Source: Pseudonocardia sp.
GTDB lineage: Bacteria; Actinomycetota; Actinomycetes; Mycobacteriales; Pseudonocardiaceae
Direction of reading: 5' to 3'
Assembly: GCA_025869365.1 (NCBI GenBank)
Contig: JAOZVV010000102.1
Coordinates: 1 to 44,013 of the forward strand
DNA: 44,013 nt
Numbering within the stretch: position 1 is the stretch's first letter; every line of letters begins with the position of its first letter. Of the stretch, positions 31,714 to 40,935 are shown piece by piece. The notes beneath the pieces were generated by a model that did not search any database, had not been told where the DNA came from, and saw nothing but the letters and a program-made list of their open reading frames with translations. The position numbers were made by a program, and so were the translations under genes.

Positions 31714-32850
31714 TCACAGAGCGTCGAACACGGCCTGCGTGTACTTCTCGGCCCGGGCCGATCCGATGATCCCCGGACCCATCCGGTTCATCATGTAGGA
31801 GATCGTCAGCCGGCGGTCCGGAACCATGATGATCAGCGAGCCGCCCCAGCCGCCCCAGAAGCAGATGCGCTCGTCCGGGATGTAGGGGACGGTGTCGAGC
31901 TGCGGCAGGGCGTAGCCGATGCCGAAGCGCAGCGGGACACCGAGCACCAGGTCGACGCCGTTCGACTGCTCCTCGAAGATCGTGTCGATCGTGCCGGGGG
32001 AGAGCAGCTTCACCCCGTCGACCGTCCCGCCGAGGGAGATCGCGGACAGCATCCTCGCCACCGACCGCGCGTTCCCGTGCCCGTTCGCCGCGCCGATGTC
32101 CGCGTCCCGCCAGCCCGGGGTGAGGGCGTCCGCGGCGTTGGCGGGTGGGCCGGTGAAGGTCCGCACGACCGGGCTCAGCGGGTCCATCTCGGCGAGGTCG
32201 AACGGCAGCGGGGGCGGCGGGACGACGTCCGCGATCCGGTGCCTGTCCGCCGCCCTCGCCCCGATCTGGAAGTCCGCGCCCAGCGGCCCGGCGATCTCCT
32301 CCGCGACGAACTGCTTGAGCGTCTTGCCACTCACCCGCCGCACGACCTCGCCGACCAGATGTCCCTGGTTGAGGGCGTGGTAGCCGGACGCGGTGCCCGG
32401 TTCCCACCACGGGGCCTGCTCCGCGAGCCGGGCCGTCGACTTCGCCCAGTCGTAGAGGTCCTCGACGACGCACGGCTGGTCGAACCCGGAGACGCCGGAC
32501 GTGTGCGACATCAGGTGCCGCACCTCGATGTCCTGCTTGCCGTTCGCGGCGAACTCGGGCCAGTAGCGGGCGACGGGCGCGTGGACGTCGAGCAGTCCTC
32601 GCTCGACCAGCACCAACGCGGCCAGGCTGGTGACCGTCTTCGTCGTCGACCAGACGTTGGTGATCGTGTCCTCGGTCCACGGGACCGTCCGGGCCTCGTC
32701 GCGGTGCCCGCCCCAGAGGTCGACGACGGTCTGCCCGTCGATGTCCACGAAGATCGACGCGCCGAGCTCCTCGTCCGCGGCGATGGTCGACTCGAGGGCC
32801 GCTCGGACAGCGCCGAAGCGCTCGTCGCAGGTGCCGTGCACGTCGGTCAT
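31714..32850 (-). CDS. Serine beta-lactamase-fold hydrolase (class C/EstB-like)
   Basis: 378-aa esterase or peptidase of the beta-lactamase superfamily. The SxxK nucleophile motif is STTK in NVWSTTKTVTSLA (about residue 68), and the tyrosine motif is GYHALNQGHL, with the late GGWGGS in place of KTG. No signal peptide, so it is cytoplasmic, unlike resistance beta-lactamases. The N-terminal VDIDGQTVVDLWGGHRD matches EstB-like family VIII esterases. GAGGAGC precedes the ATG. It stands alone in its orientation; substrate unknown. Confidence 0.92.
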   Translation of the reverse strand: MTDVHGTCDERFGAVRAALESTIAADEELGASIFVDIDGQTVVDLWGGHRDEARTVPWTEDTITNVWSTTKTVTSLAALVLVERGLLDVHAPVARYWPEFAANGKQDIEVRHLMSHTSGVSGFDQPCVVEDLYDWAKSTARLAEQAPWWEPGTASGYHALNQGHLVGEVVRRVSGKTLKQFVAEEIAGPLGADFQIGARAADRHRIADVVPPPPLPFDLAEMDPLSPVVRTFTGPPANAADALTPGWRDADIGAANGHGNARSVARMLSAISLGGTVDGVKLLSPGTIDTIFEEQSNGVDLVLGVPLRFGIGYALPQLDTVPYIPDERICFWGGWGGSLIIMVPDRRLTISYMMNRMGPGIIGSARAEKYTQAVFDAL

Positions 32851-33026
32851 GGATGCTCCTCGACGGAGGGACCGCGCGGGTCGGGGCCGCGCCGCCACGT
32901 CGATGTGGCGAGGTCCGTCTGGTGCTGAGCGTACGTTCGGGGCGGGCCCGCGGACCAGGGTCCGTCCGCACGACTCGGACCGCCCCGCTCGCGCTCCCGA
33001 TCCGGCCGCACGCGAGGCTCTGTGCC

Positions 33027-33599
33027 GTGTCGCCCGAGCTCGTCGCCCGCGCCGTCGGGCTCTTCGCCGTCACGAACGTCGACGATCTGGTCCTGCTCGC
33101 CGTCTTCCTCGGACGCGCCACCGGCCGGGCCGCCGTCCTGCGGGTCGTGGCCGGCCAGTACCTGGGGTTCGCCGCGATCCTGGTGGCCGCGCTCGCCGGG
33201 GCCCTCGGTGCGGGGCTGCTCCCGGAGCCGGTGCTCCCGTACCTCGGCCTGCTGCCCCTGCTGCTCGGTCTGCGCGCCGCGTGGACGGCCTGGCGGGACC
33301 GCCGGTCCGCGGGCGAGGACGACGTCCCCGGGCCGGGACCGGGCGTGCTCGCCGTCGCCGCGGTGACGGTGGCCAACGGCGGGGACAACATCGGCGTCTA
33401 CGTGCCGGTCTTCGCCGCCGAGGGGACTGGTGCCCTCGTCGTCTACTGCGCGGTCTTCCTGGTCCTCGTCGGCGTCTGGTGCGCGGCGGGCCGGTTCCTG
33501 GCGACGCGGCCGCCGGTCGCGCGGGCGCTCGCGCGCTGGGGGCACGTCGTCCTGCCGGTCGTGCTGATCGGGATCGGCCTGGTCATCCTGCTCGGGTGA
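33027..33599 (+). CDS. CadD-family cadmium/cation resistance transporter
   Basis: 190-aa membrane protein with five or six helices. ARAVGLFAVTNVDDLVLLAVFL at the start and VANGGDNIGVYVPVF in the middle carry the conserved Asp residues of the CadD family (cadmium resistance transporter). GTG 33027 is chosen by the family start; a GAGG lies about ten bases upstream. Metal export is known for some staphylococcal members; specificity here is unknown. Confidence 0.85.
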   Translation: MSPELVARAVGLFAVTNVDDLVLLAVFLGRATGRAAVLRVVAGQYLGFAAILVAALAGALGAGLLPEPVLPYLGLLPLLLGLRAAWTAWRDRRSAGEDDVPGPGPGVLAVAAVTVANGGDNIGVYVPVFAAEGTGALVVYCAVFLVLVGVWCAAGRFLATRPPVARALARWGHVVLPVVLIGIGLVILLG

Positions 33600-33697
33600 G
33601 CCGGTACGGCGGCGGTCCGGACAGTGGTGCGCCCGCCGCGAGCTGCGAGCGGTAAATCGGTGGATCGTCCGCCCGGGTCCCGGCATTGTCGACCGCG

Positions 33698-34486
33698 ATG
33701 ACCATCCTCACCGACGCCCAGGTCCGCAGCTTCGTCACCGACGGGTTCACCCGCCTCGACGCCGCCTTCCCGCGTGAGCTGGCGGACGAGTGCCGCTCGC
33801 TCCTGTACCGGCAGGTCGGCGCGGACCCGGACGACGCCGCCACCTGGACCCGCCCGGTCGTCCGGATCGACGGCCGTGGGGACGCCCCCTTCCAGCGCGC
33901 CGCCACCACACCGCGCCTGCACGCGGCGTTCGACCAGCTCGTCGGCCCGGGGAACTGGCTTCCGCGCCTGGGCCTCGGCACGTTCCCGATCCGCTTCCCG
34001 CACCCGGACGACCCGGGGGACGCCGGCTGGCACGTCGAGGGCAGCTTCGCCGATCCCGCGGACCCGGGCCGCTACCGGCTCAACCTGCGGTCGCGGGGCC
34101 GCGCCCTGTTGTTGCTCTTCCTGTTCTCCGAGGTCGGCGAGGACGACGCCCCGACGAAGATCCGGGTGGGCTCGCACCTCGACGTCCCCGGGCTGCTGGC
34201 GCCCTACGGGGACGCGGGTGCGGAGTTCTTCGAGTTCGCGGCGAAGGCGGTCCCGGCCACCGAGCACCGCCCGGTGGCCTACGCCACGGGCGAACCCGGG
34301 GACGTCTACCTCGTCCATCCGTTCCTGGTGCACTCCGCGCAGAGGCACCGGGGCGCCCGGCCGAAGTTCATGGCGCAGCCGCCGTTGCTGCCGGCCCGGG
34401 AGCTGGAGCCGGACGGCCCCGGCGCGGTGGCCGAGGCGATCCGGCTCGGGCTGGGTGAGGGCCCCGGCTCAGGTCCGGACCGGTAG
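33698..34486 (+). CDS. Phytanoyl-CoA dioxygenase (PhyH)-like Fe(II)/2-oxoglutarate oxygenase
   Basis: 262-aa oxygenase. The metal triad is seen as His in GWHVEGSF (with Glu rather than Asp two residues on) and the distal His in PFLVHSAQRHRGARPKF, where Arg would bind 2-oxoglutarate. FVTDGFTRLDAAFP at the start is typical of the PhyH family. No clear ribosome site precedes the ATG, so a leaderless message is possible. Its 3' end overlaps an acyl-CoA ligase gene by 18 bp on the other strand. Substrate unknown. Confidence 0.85.
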   Translation: MTILTDAQVRSFVTDGFTRLDAAFPRELADECRSLLYRQVGADPDDAATWTRPVVRIDGRGDAPFQRAATTPRLHAAFDQLVGPGNWLPRLGLGTFPIRFPHPDDPGDAGWHVEGSFADPADPGRYRLNLRSRGRALLLLFLFSEVGEDDAPTKIRVGSHLDVPGLLAPYGDAGAEFFEFAAKAVPATEHRPVAYATGEPGDVYLVHPFLVHSAQRHRGARPKFMAQPPLLPARELEPDGPGAVAEAIRLGLGEGPGSGPDR

Positions 34487-35971
34487 CCGCTCCGCCCGCA
34501 GCGCGCTGCGCCGGACCTTGCCCGCGTCGTCCCGCAGGGGTTCGGTGCTGAACTCCACGCTCCGCGGGATCTTGTACGGCGCGAGCCTCGCCCGTAGATG
34601 CTCCTGCAGCTCCTCCGCGCCGGTCTCCGAGGAGGTCTGCACGATCGCGTGCACGACGTTGCCCAGGTCCTCGTCCGGCAGCCCGATCACCGCGGACGAC
34701 ACGACGGCCGGGTGCTCGGCCAGCGCGGACTCGACCTCGGCGGGATACACGTTGGCGCCGCCGACGAGGATCATGTCCGAACGTCGGTCCGCCAGGTAGA
34801 GGTAGCCGTCGGCGTCGAAGTACCCCATGTCCCCCAAGGACTCCCAGCCGTCCCGCTCGTTCGGCTCGGCGCCCAGGTAGTGGTAGGTCGGCGGCGTGTC
34901 CGCGGCCCGGCGCATCCACACCTCGCCCACCTCGCCGGCGGGCAGCACACGGAACTCGTCGTCCCGGACCGTCATCTCACCGGACGCGACCTGCCCGACC
35001 GAACCCGGGTGCTCGAGCCACGCCGCGCCGTCGATCACGCAGCTGGCCTGGGACTCCGTGCCGGCGTAGAGCTCGATGAGCACCTCGGGACCCGTCCAGT
35101 CGATCCAGCCGCGCTTGACGTGCGGCGGGCACGGCGCCCCGACGTGCAGCACGGTCCGCAGCGACGAGAAGTCCGCCGCCGCGCGGACCTCCTCGGGCAG
35201 CCGCAGCATCCGCCCCATCATCGTGGGGACGACGTAGAGCCAGGTCACCCGGTGCTCCGCGACGAGCCGCACCGCGCGCTCGGCGTCGAACCGCCGCATG
35301 ACGACGACGTGGTGGCCCTGCAGCAACGCCATGAGCGAGAACATGTTCGGCCCGTTGTGGTACATCGGCGCCGTCGCGAGCATGACGCCGTCGCGGTCGA
35401 AGCGCAGCGTCGCGGCCTTCTCGCCGATCACGGCCTCGACGCTGGCCTCCTGCCCGGCCACGATGAGCTTCGGCCGGCCGGTGCTCCCGCCGGAGGTCGG
35501 CGCCTTCCAGGACGGCCCGACGACGTCCGGCAGCGGCGAGTCGTCCTCGTCCGAGACGTCCTCGGCGCCGGTCATCCACGCCCGGCCGTCCGGCGGTTCC
35601 AGGCCGACGACCAACGACGGGTCCGCGACCTCGAGCAGCGCCGCCAGCTCGCCGGGCGGGAGCCGGTGCGACAGGGGCTGGGGGACCGCGCCCAGCTTCC
35701 ACGCCGCGACCGAGCATTCCGTGTGCCGGATCTGGTTCGGGATCGCGATCGAGACCAGCGACCCCTCCGTGACGCCGAGCCGGGCGAACCGGCGGGCGAG
35801 CTGGTTGGTGCGGGCGTCGAACTCGGCGCGGGTCACCGTGGCGTCGTCGTCGGTGACCGCCGGGGCGTCCGGGTTCTCGGCGACGAGCTCGCGGAGGCGG
35901 ACGGCGAGGGCGGTCCGGGTGGGCTGCGCCCCGGGACCGGTCGGGTCGGGTCCTGCAACGGCTGCGCTCAT
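34469..35971 (-). CDS. AMP-forming acyl-CoA synthetase/ligase
   Basis: 500-aa adenylating enzyme. The P-loop-like motif is TSGGSTGRPK (about 162-171), the second is ELYAGTESQ, then GDMGYFDADGYLYLADRRSDMI and the catalytic Lys in DDAGKVRRS near the C-terminus. AGC/GGGAGC lies eight bases before the ATG. Acid specificity cannot be read. Overlaps the PhyH-like gene tail to tail, and a shared role in acyl degradation is possible but not shown. Confidence 0.92.
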   Translation of the reverse strand: MSAAVAGPDPTGPGAQPTRTALAVRLRELVAENPDAPAVTDDDATVTRAEFDARTNQLARRFARLGVTEGSLVSIAIPNQIRHTECSVAAWKLGAVPQPLSHRLPPGELAALLEVADPSLVVGLEPPDGRAWMTGAEDVSDEDDSPLPDVVGPSWKAPTSGGSTGRPKLIVAGQEASVEAVIGEKAATLRFDRDGVMLATAPMYHNGPNMFSLMALLQGHHVVVMRRFDAERAVRLVAEHRVTWLYVVPTMMGRMLRLPEEVRAAADFSSLRTVLHVGAPCPPHVKRGWIDWTGPEVLIELYAGTESQASCVIDGAAWLEHPGSVGQVASGEMTVRDDEFRVLPAGEVGEVWMRRAADTPPTYHYLGAEPNERDGWESLGDMGYFDADGYLYLADRRSDMILVGGANVYPAEVESALAEHPAVVSSAVIGLPDEDLGNVVHAIVQTSSETGAEELQEHLRARLAPYKIPRSVEFSTEPLRDDAGKVRRSALRAERLPVRT

Positions 35972-36167
35972 CGATCTGTGCTCCCTTGCACTGTGCTTCC
36001 CTGCACCGCTCACGTACCCGGCGGTCGCCCTCGACACTAGGCGGACACCCCGCGCGACGGAAACGATCGTTCAGCTGCCGAAAATCCCGCGCCCGCCGTC
36101 CGTGGTCCCCGCTAGGCTCCGCCACGTGCCCTTCCTTTGACGCCCCCTACCGCCCCGGGCCCGCAGG

Positions 36168-37331
36168 CTGACCTGGCACGTCGCCGGGTGGACCCTGCTG
36201 GCCGACGTCGTCCCGCTGTACCCGCTGTACGCCCTGTTCTTCGCGGACTCCGGGATGTCGGACACGGAGATCTCCGCGCTGTTCGCGATCTGGTCCGTCA
36301 CCGGGCTGCTCGCCGAGGTCCCCTCCGGCGCGCTCTCGGACCGGTTCCCGCGGCGGCTCGTGCTCGCGTTCGGCTCCGTGCTGCAGGCCGCGGGGTACGT
36401 GTGCTGGATCGTCCTTCCCGGGTTCGCGGGGTTCGCCGTGGGCTTCGTGCTCTGGGGGATCGGTACGTCGTTGTTCTCCGGCACGGTCGAGGCACTCCTC
36501 TACGAGGGCCTGTCCGAGGCCGGGGCGCCCGGCGCCTACGCCGCGGTCCGGGGGCGGGTCGTGGCGGCCGAGCATCTGACGCAGCTGCCGTCCGCCCTCG
36601 CCGCGGCCGTCCTGTTCGCCGCCGGGGGATACGCCGTCGTCGGGTGGGTGAGCGTCGGGACGTGCCTCGCGGCGGGTGCCCTCGCGCTCACCCTCCCCGA
36701 TCCACCGCGGGCCGGTCCGCCCGGGGCGCAGGGCGAGGCGGACGAGCCGGAGCTCGGGTATCTCGCCACGCTGCGCGTCGGCCTCGCCGAGGCCGCGGGC
36801 CACCCGGTGCTGCGCGGCACGCTGCTCGCGGTCGCCCTGGTCACCGGCGTGGACGCGCTCGAGGAGTACTTCCCGCTGATCGTCGGCCGGGACGGCGGTG
36901 TGACGACGGCCGCGGTGCCGGTACTGCTGCTCGTCGTGGCGCTCGCGGGTGCCGGTGGCGCGGCACTGGGTGGGCCGGGGAGCCGGGCCCGGCCCGGCGT
37001 GCTCGCGGGTCTGCTCGTGCTCGCGGCCCTCGCCCTGGGGTTCGCCGGTGGCGCCGGGCCCGGGGGAACGGCGGTCCTGGCGGCGCTCGCGGTCTTCTAC
37101 GGCCTGCAGCAGTGCGTGCTCGTCGTCGTCGACACGCGGTTGCAGGAGCGGGTCACCGGACGCGCCCGGGCCACCGTCACGTCCGTCTCGGCGCTGGGCG
37201 CGGAGGTCGTGGCGCTCGCGGTGTTCGCGGCATGGGCGCTCGGCGGCACGCTCTGGGTCGCGGCGGGAACCGTGCTGATCGCCCTCGTGCTCCCGTGGGC
37301 CCTCCGCGGGCGCCGGGGTGGCGGTACCTAG
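36168..37331 (+). CDS. MFS transporter with an anomalous 5' end
   Basis: About 387 aa, 12 helices. Helix 1 (GWTLLADVVPLYPLYALFF) lies upstream of the first ATG (36255), so that ATG would lose it. A GTG at 36126 in the same frame is followed four codons later by TGA (36138-36140); reading that codon as CGA would give a normal N-terminus (MPFLxRPLPPRARRLTWH). Only CTG 36168 remains as a start after the stop. Motif A is GALSDRFPRR. So the gene is intact except for a nonsense codon, or uses a CTG start. Its stop overlaps that of the next gene (CTAG). Confidence 0.7.
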   Translation: MTWHVAGWTLLADVVPLYPLYALFFADSGMSDTEISALFAIWSVTGLLAEVPSGALSDRFPRRLVLAFGSVLQAAGYVCWIVLPGFAGFAVGFVLWGIGTSLFSGTVEALLYEGLSEAGAPGAYAAVRGRVVAAEHLTQLPSALAAAVLFAAGGYAVVGWVSVGTCLAAGALALTLPDPPRAGPPGAQGEADEPELGYLATLRVGLAEAAGHPVLRGTLLAVALVTGVDALEEYFPLIVGRDGGVTTAAVPVLLLVVALAGAGGAALGGPGSRARPGVLAGLLVLAALALGFAGGAGPGGTAVLAALAVFYGLQQCVLVVVDTRLQERVTGRARATVTSVSALGAEVVALAVFAAWALGGTLWVAAGTVLIALVLPWALRGRRGGGT

Positions 37332-38674
37332 ACCTCGGCGAACCCCGGCACCCAGCGTTCGACGATCCCGCGTGCCGCGACCGTGCAGTCCAGCTGGGCG
37401 AGGATGTTCATCCACCCCGAGAGCACCCGCAGGACCAGCACGAACTCGGCCGGCATGGCCAGCGCGCGGCCCGTCTCGCGGTACGCGCGGTTGCCGGGGT
37501 TCGCGACCCGCGAGCCCTGGCGGGCCATCCACTCCCGGGTGAAGTGGAAGCGTTCGAGCCGCAGCGGGTCCGCCAGCGCGCCCACCCAGCGGAGCACGTC
37601 CGCCGCCTCCGCGTCCGGGGCGAGGAACCCTTCGCGGCGCAGGAGCGCGGTCAGGGCGTCCCGCTCCCCGCGGGCGGTCAGCGTCAGGACCTGCACCAGC
37701 ACCGGCGGAATGCCGTCCGGGAGCTCGGCGACGGCACCGAAGTCGATCATCCCGAGGCGGCCGTCCGGGAGGACGAGGAAGTTGCCGGGATGCGGGTCCG
37801 CGTGCAGCAGCCCGATCCGGGCGGGCGAGGCGAACATGGCCTCGACGATCGTGGTCCCGTACCGGTCCCGTTCGGCTTCGCTCGCGCCCCCGCCCCGCAC
37901 CTCCTGCCCCAGGTGGTCACGCAGCGGGGCACCGTCGAGCCACTCGGAGACCAGGACCTTCGGCGCCGACGCGACGACCCGGGGGACCACGAGCTCGGGA
38001 TCACCGGCGAACCCCGCGGCGAAGGCCCGCTGCCGCGTCGCCTCGATCCGGTAGTCCACCTCCTCGAGCGTGCGCTCCCGCAGCTCGGTTATCAGCGCGC
38101 GGACGTCCAGCGCCGGGAAGATCGCCCCGAAGAGCCGGGAGAACCGCTGCAGGGTGCGGAGGTCCGAGTCCAGGGCGACGTCCGCCCCGGGGTACTGGAC
38201 CTTGACGGCGACGTCCCGGCCGGTCCCGTCCGCGGCGCGCCACGTCGCGCGGTGCACCTGGCCGAGGCTCGCGGCGGCGCGGGGCTCGTCGTCGAAGTCC
38301 GTGAAACGCTCGCGCCACCCGCTGCCGAGCTGTTGGGCGAGCATCCGGTGCACGTCCCGGGTGGGCATCGGCGGGCTCGAGGTCTGCAGCTTCGCGAGCG
38401 CGTCGTGGTAGGCCCCGGCGAAGTCCGACGGGATCATCGCGTCGTAGACGGACAGGGCCTGGCCGAGCTTCATCGCCCCGCCCTTGAGCGTGCCGAGCAC
38501 GGCGAAGAGCTGCTCGGCGTTGCGGGCGATCGTGGCCGCCGCGACGTCGTCGGAGTCCGCCCCGGCGAGCGTGCGGCCCCAGCCCGCGACGGCCCGCCCG
38601 GTGAACGCGAGCGGCAGTGACGCCAGACGTGCCGACCGCCCGATGCCACCCTGCGGGACGCCCCGGTCCGTCAT
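37328..38674 (-). CDS. ABC1/UbiB-family atypical kinase (paralogue 2)
   Basis: 448-aa ABC1 family protein (UbiB, Coq8-like). The invariant KxGQ is KLGQ in GGAMKLGQALS, the Ala-rich loop AAASLGQVH and the VAIK-like VKVQYPG follow, and LHADPHPGNFLV plus DFGAV form the catalytic and metal sites. Family members support quinone or lipid metabolism. It lies 32 bp downstream of a paralogue on the same strand and probably shares its transcript. ATG 38674 has GGGGGA upstream. Shares its stop overlap with the MFS gene. Confidence 0.92.
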   Translation of the reverse strand: MTDRGVPQGGIGRSARLASLPLAFTGRAVAGWGRTLAGADSDDVAAATIARNAEQLFAVLGTLKGGAMKLGQALSVYDAMIPSDFAGAYHDALAKLQTSSPPMPTRDVHRMLAQQLGSGWRERFTDFDDEPRAAASLGQVHRATWRAADGTGRDVAVKVQYPGADVALDSDLRTLQRFSRLFGAIFPALDVRALITELRERTLEEVDYRIEATRQRAFAAGFAGDPELVVPRVVASAPKVLVSEWLDGAPLRDHLGQEVRGGGASEAERDRYGTTIVEAMFASPARIGLLHADPHPGNFLVLPDGRLGMIDFGAVAELPDGIPPVLVQVLTLTARGERDALTALLRREGFLAPDAEAADVLRWVGALADPLRLERFHFTREWMARQGSRVANPGNRAYRETGRALAMPAEFVLVLRVLSGWMNILAQLDCTVAARGIVERWVPGFAEV

Positions 38675-38706
38675 GGTCCCCCGATCTTCCCGTCCTCGGC
38701 CGGACC

Positions 38707-40110
38707 TTATAGGCCCGGCCCGGCCCGATGCCCACCGAACCCGGGAAGCCACTCCTCCGCGAGGCCGCGTACGTCCGTCGTGCAGTCCAGCTGCGCCAGG
38801 ATGTTCAGCCAACCGGACAGCACCCGCACGACGAGCAGGTGCTCGGGCGGCAGGGCCAGCCGCCGCCCGGTCTCCCAGAACGCCCGGCTGCGCAGGTTCA
38901 CCATGCGTTCCCCCTGGCGTCGCAGCCAGTCCCGGTGCAGGTGGAAGTCCCTCTCCCGCAACGGATTCGCGAGCGCGCCGACGTAGCGCAGGACCTCGTC
39001 CGCCGTGACGTCCGCACCCACGAAGCCCTCGGCCCGCAGCACGCCCATCATCGCCTCGGCGTCACCCTCGGCGAGGTGGTGCAGGGTGCGGGCCAGCGCG
39101 GGCGGGAAGCCGTCGGGGAGCTCCGCGACCGCCCCGAAGTCGATCATCGCCAGCCGGCCGTCCCGGAGCACCAGGAAGTTCCCCGGGTGCGGGTCCGCGT
39201 GCAGCATCCCGAGCCGCGCGGGCGAGGAGAGCATGGTCTCGACGATCGTCCGCGCGTAGCGGTCCCGGGTGGCGGCGCCGGCGCGGCGCGGGTCCGCGAT
39301 CAGCGCGCCCAGTGGCTCGCCGTCCAGCCACTCGCTGACGATGACGGCCGGCGCGGAGGCGACGACACGCGGCACGGTCAGCCCGGGGTGTCCGGCGAAC
39401 TCCCGGGCGAAGGCCCGCTGCCGGTCGGCCTCGGCGCGGTAGTTCAGCTCGTCGAGCATCCGCGCGCGCAGCTCGCCGAGCACCGCGCGGGCGTCGAGGG
39501 CGGGGACGATCAGGGTCAGGACGGCCGCGAAGCGTTCCAGCGTGCGCAGGTCCGCCGCCAGGGCGTCGCCGGCGCCCGGGTACTGGACCTTCACGGCGAC
39601 CTCCCGGTCGGGCCGACCCCCTCGGCCGCTCCAGACCGCGCGGTGCACCTGGCCGACGCTCGCGGCCGCGGCCGGGGTGTCGTCGAAGGAGGCGAAGTGG
39701 CCGCGCCAGCCCCGGCCGAGCTGGGTGGCGAGGACGCGGTGCACCTCCCGCGCCGGCATCGTCGGGCCGGTGGCCTGCAGCTTCGCCAGCGCCTCCCGGT
39801 ACGGGCCGGCCATCTCGGCGGGGATCATCGGCTCGTAGACGCTGAGCGCCTGCCCGACCTTCATCGCGCCGCCCTTGAGCCGCCCGAGGACGGCGAAGAG
39901 CTGCTCGGCGTTGCGCTGCATCGTCGCGGCGGAGACCTCGTCCGCATCCGCCCCGGCGAGCCGGCGGAACCGGCCGGCGACGGCCCGCCCGCCGAAGGCC
40001 AGCGGCAGCGAGGCGAGGGCGGCGGTGCGCGCGAGCCCGCCGCGCGGGACGGCCTGCTCCTGGCGTGCGGAGCGGGCCGCCGGGACCGGGATCGCGGTGA
40101 GCGTCGTCAT
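38707..40110 (-). CDS. ABC1/UbiB-family atypical kinase (paralogue 1)
   Basis: 467-aa paralogue of the adjacent gene, first in the pair. GGAMKVGQALSVYEPMIP (KxGQ), AAASVGQVHRAVW, VAVKVQYPG, LHADPHPGNFLVL and MIDFGAVAELPDG repeat the family signature in order, with near-identical wording to the partner, so the pair arose by tandem duplication. The ATG at 40110 lacks a strong ribosome site. Possible function is phosphorylation-like regulation of isoprenoid-quinone metabolism; unproven here. Confidence 0.92.
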   Translation of the reverse strand: MTTLTAIPVPAARSARQEQAVPRGGLARTAALASLPLAFGGRAVAGRFRRLAGADADEVSAATMQRNAEQLFAVLGRLKGGAMKVGQALSVYEPMIPAEMAGPYREALAKLQATGPTMPAREVHRVLATQLGRGWRGHFASFDDTPAAAASVGQVHRAVWSGRGGRPDREVAVKVQYPGAGDALAADLRTLERFAAVLTLIVPALDARAVLGELRARMLDELNYRAEADRQRAFAREFAGHPGLTVPRVVASAPAVIVSEWLDGEPLGALIADPRRAGAATRDRYARTIVETMLSSPARLGMLHADPHPGNFLVLRDGRLAMIDFGAVAELPDGFPPALARTLHHLAEGDAEAMMGVLRAEGFVGADVTADEVLRYVGALANPLRERDFHLHRDWLRRQGERMVNLRSRAFWETGRRLALPPEHLLVVRVLSGWLNILAQLDCTTDVRGLAEEWLPGFGGHRAGPGL

Positions 40111-40217
40111 GGGAGAAGCGTGGCGGCCGCGACGGGTGTGGTCATCGGGGACACCACGGAGATCGGGGTGTGGGTAACACCCCCGGTCTCCGCGTGCCGA
40201 GCGTCGGGTGCGGGGTC

Positions 40218-40745
40218 TCAGGCGTCGAGCAGCGCCAGCAGCTTCTCGACGGTGTTCCAGTTCCGTCCGGTGACCGGCACCTTCCAGTTCTTCCGGACGA
40301 ACGCCGCCACGTCCGGGGAGTTCGAGATCCCGTCCGGGCACCACTGGTAGATCACGCGCTCCGCGACCACGACCCGGCCGGGATCCAGTTCCGCCGGGTC
40401 CGCGGCACCGTCGGGCACCGGCGCGAACAGGAAGTTCGCCGTCATCCGCGAGCCGTTGTCCGCCACGTCCCGCAACGGGTGCGCGTCCGCGACGGCCCGC
40501 AGCTCCGGGCCGGAGAGCACCAGGCAGCGCACGTCCATGCCGAACTCGTCGGCGATCGCGGCCTCGCAGCGGGTCGCGACGGTGCCCGCGTCCTCGTCGG
40601 TGCTCAGAACGGCGTTGCCGCTCTGCAGATAGGTGCGGACGTCGGCGTACCCGAGGCCTTCCAGCAGGCTCCGCAGGTCCGCCATCGGGACCTTCCTGTT
40701 GCCCCCGACGTTGATCCCGCGGAGCAGGACGGCGTATCCGGTCAC
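40218..40745 (-). CDS. DUF1697 protein
   Basis: 175-aa protein of unknown function. LLRGINVGGNRKVPMADLRSLLEGLGYADVRTYLQSGNAVL is the family signature, and GISNSPDVAAFVRKNWKVPVTGRNWNTVEKLLAL closes it. Family length is about 175 aa. GTG 40745 gives VTGYAVLLRG; no strong ribosome site. Stands alone, 108 bp upstream of the ABC1 pair on the same strand. Confidence 0.9.
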   Translation of the reverse strand: MTGYAVLLRGINVGGNRKVPMADLRSLLEGLGYADVRTYLQSGNAVLSTDEDAGTVATRCEAAIADEFGMDVRCLVLSGPELRAVADAHPLRDVADNGSRMTANFLFAPVPDGAADPAELDPGRVVVAERVIYQWCPDGISNSPDVAAFVRKNWKVPVTGRNWNTVEKLLALLDA

Positions 40746-40935
40746 GGGCGGACGGTACCGCCGTCGGGGTGCCCGCCGGTCCGTGCCGGGCGACCACTCA
40801 CCGCACACGACGGGCGTGTGGCTGACCGCAGGCGAAACACGGGGGGTATCCCCACCGAGTACCCGGCAAAGGTCTGTCACTCTGGAGTGCGTCCCCGGGA
40901 GGCAGACCGCCCCGCACCACGCAGGAAGGGCACTC

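Noticed and set aside
40845..40855. SigF-type promoter upstream of the DedA gene
   Set aside because: GGGTAT is present but no GTTT-like element lies at the required spacing; kept only as an uncertain palindrome.
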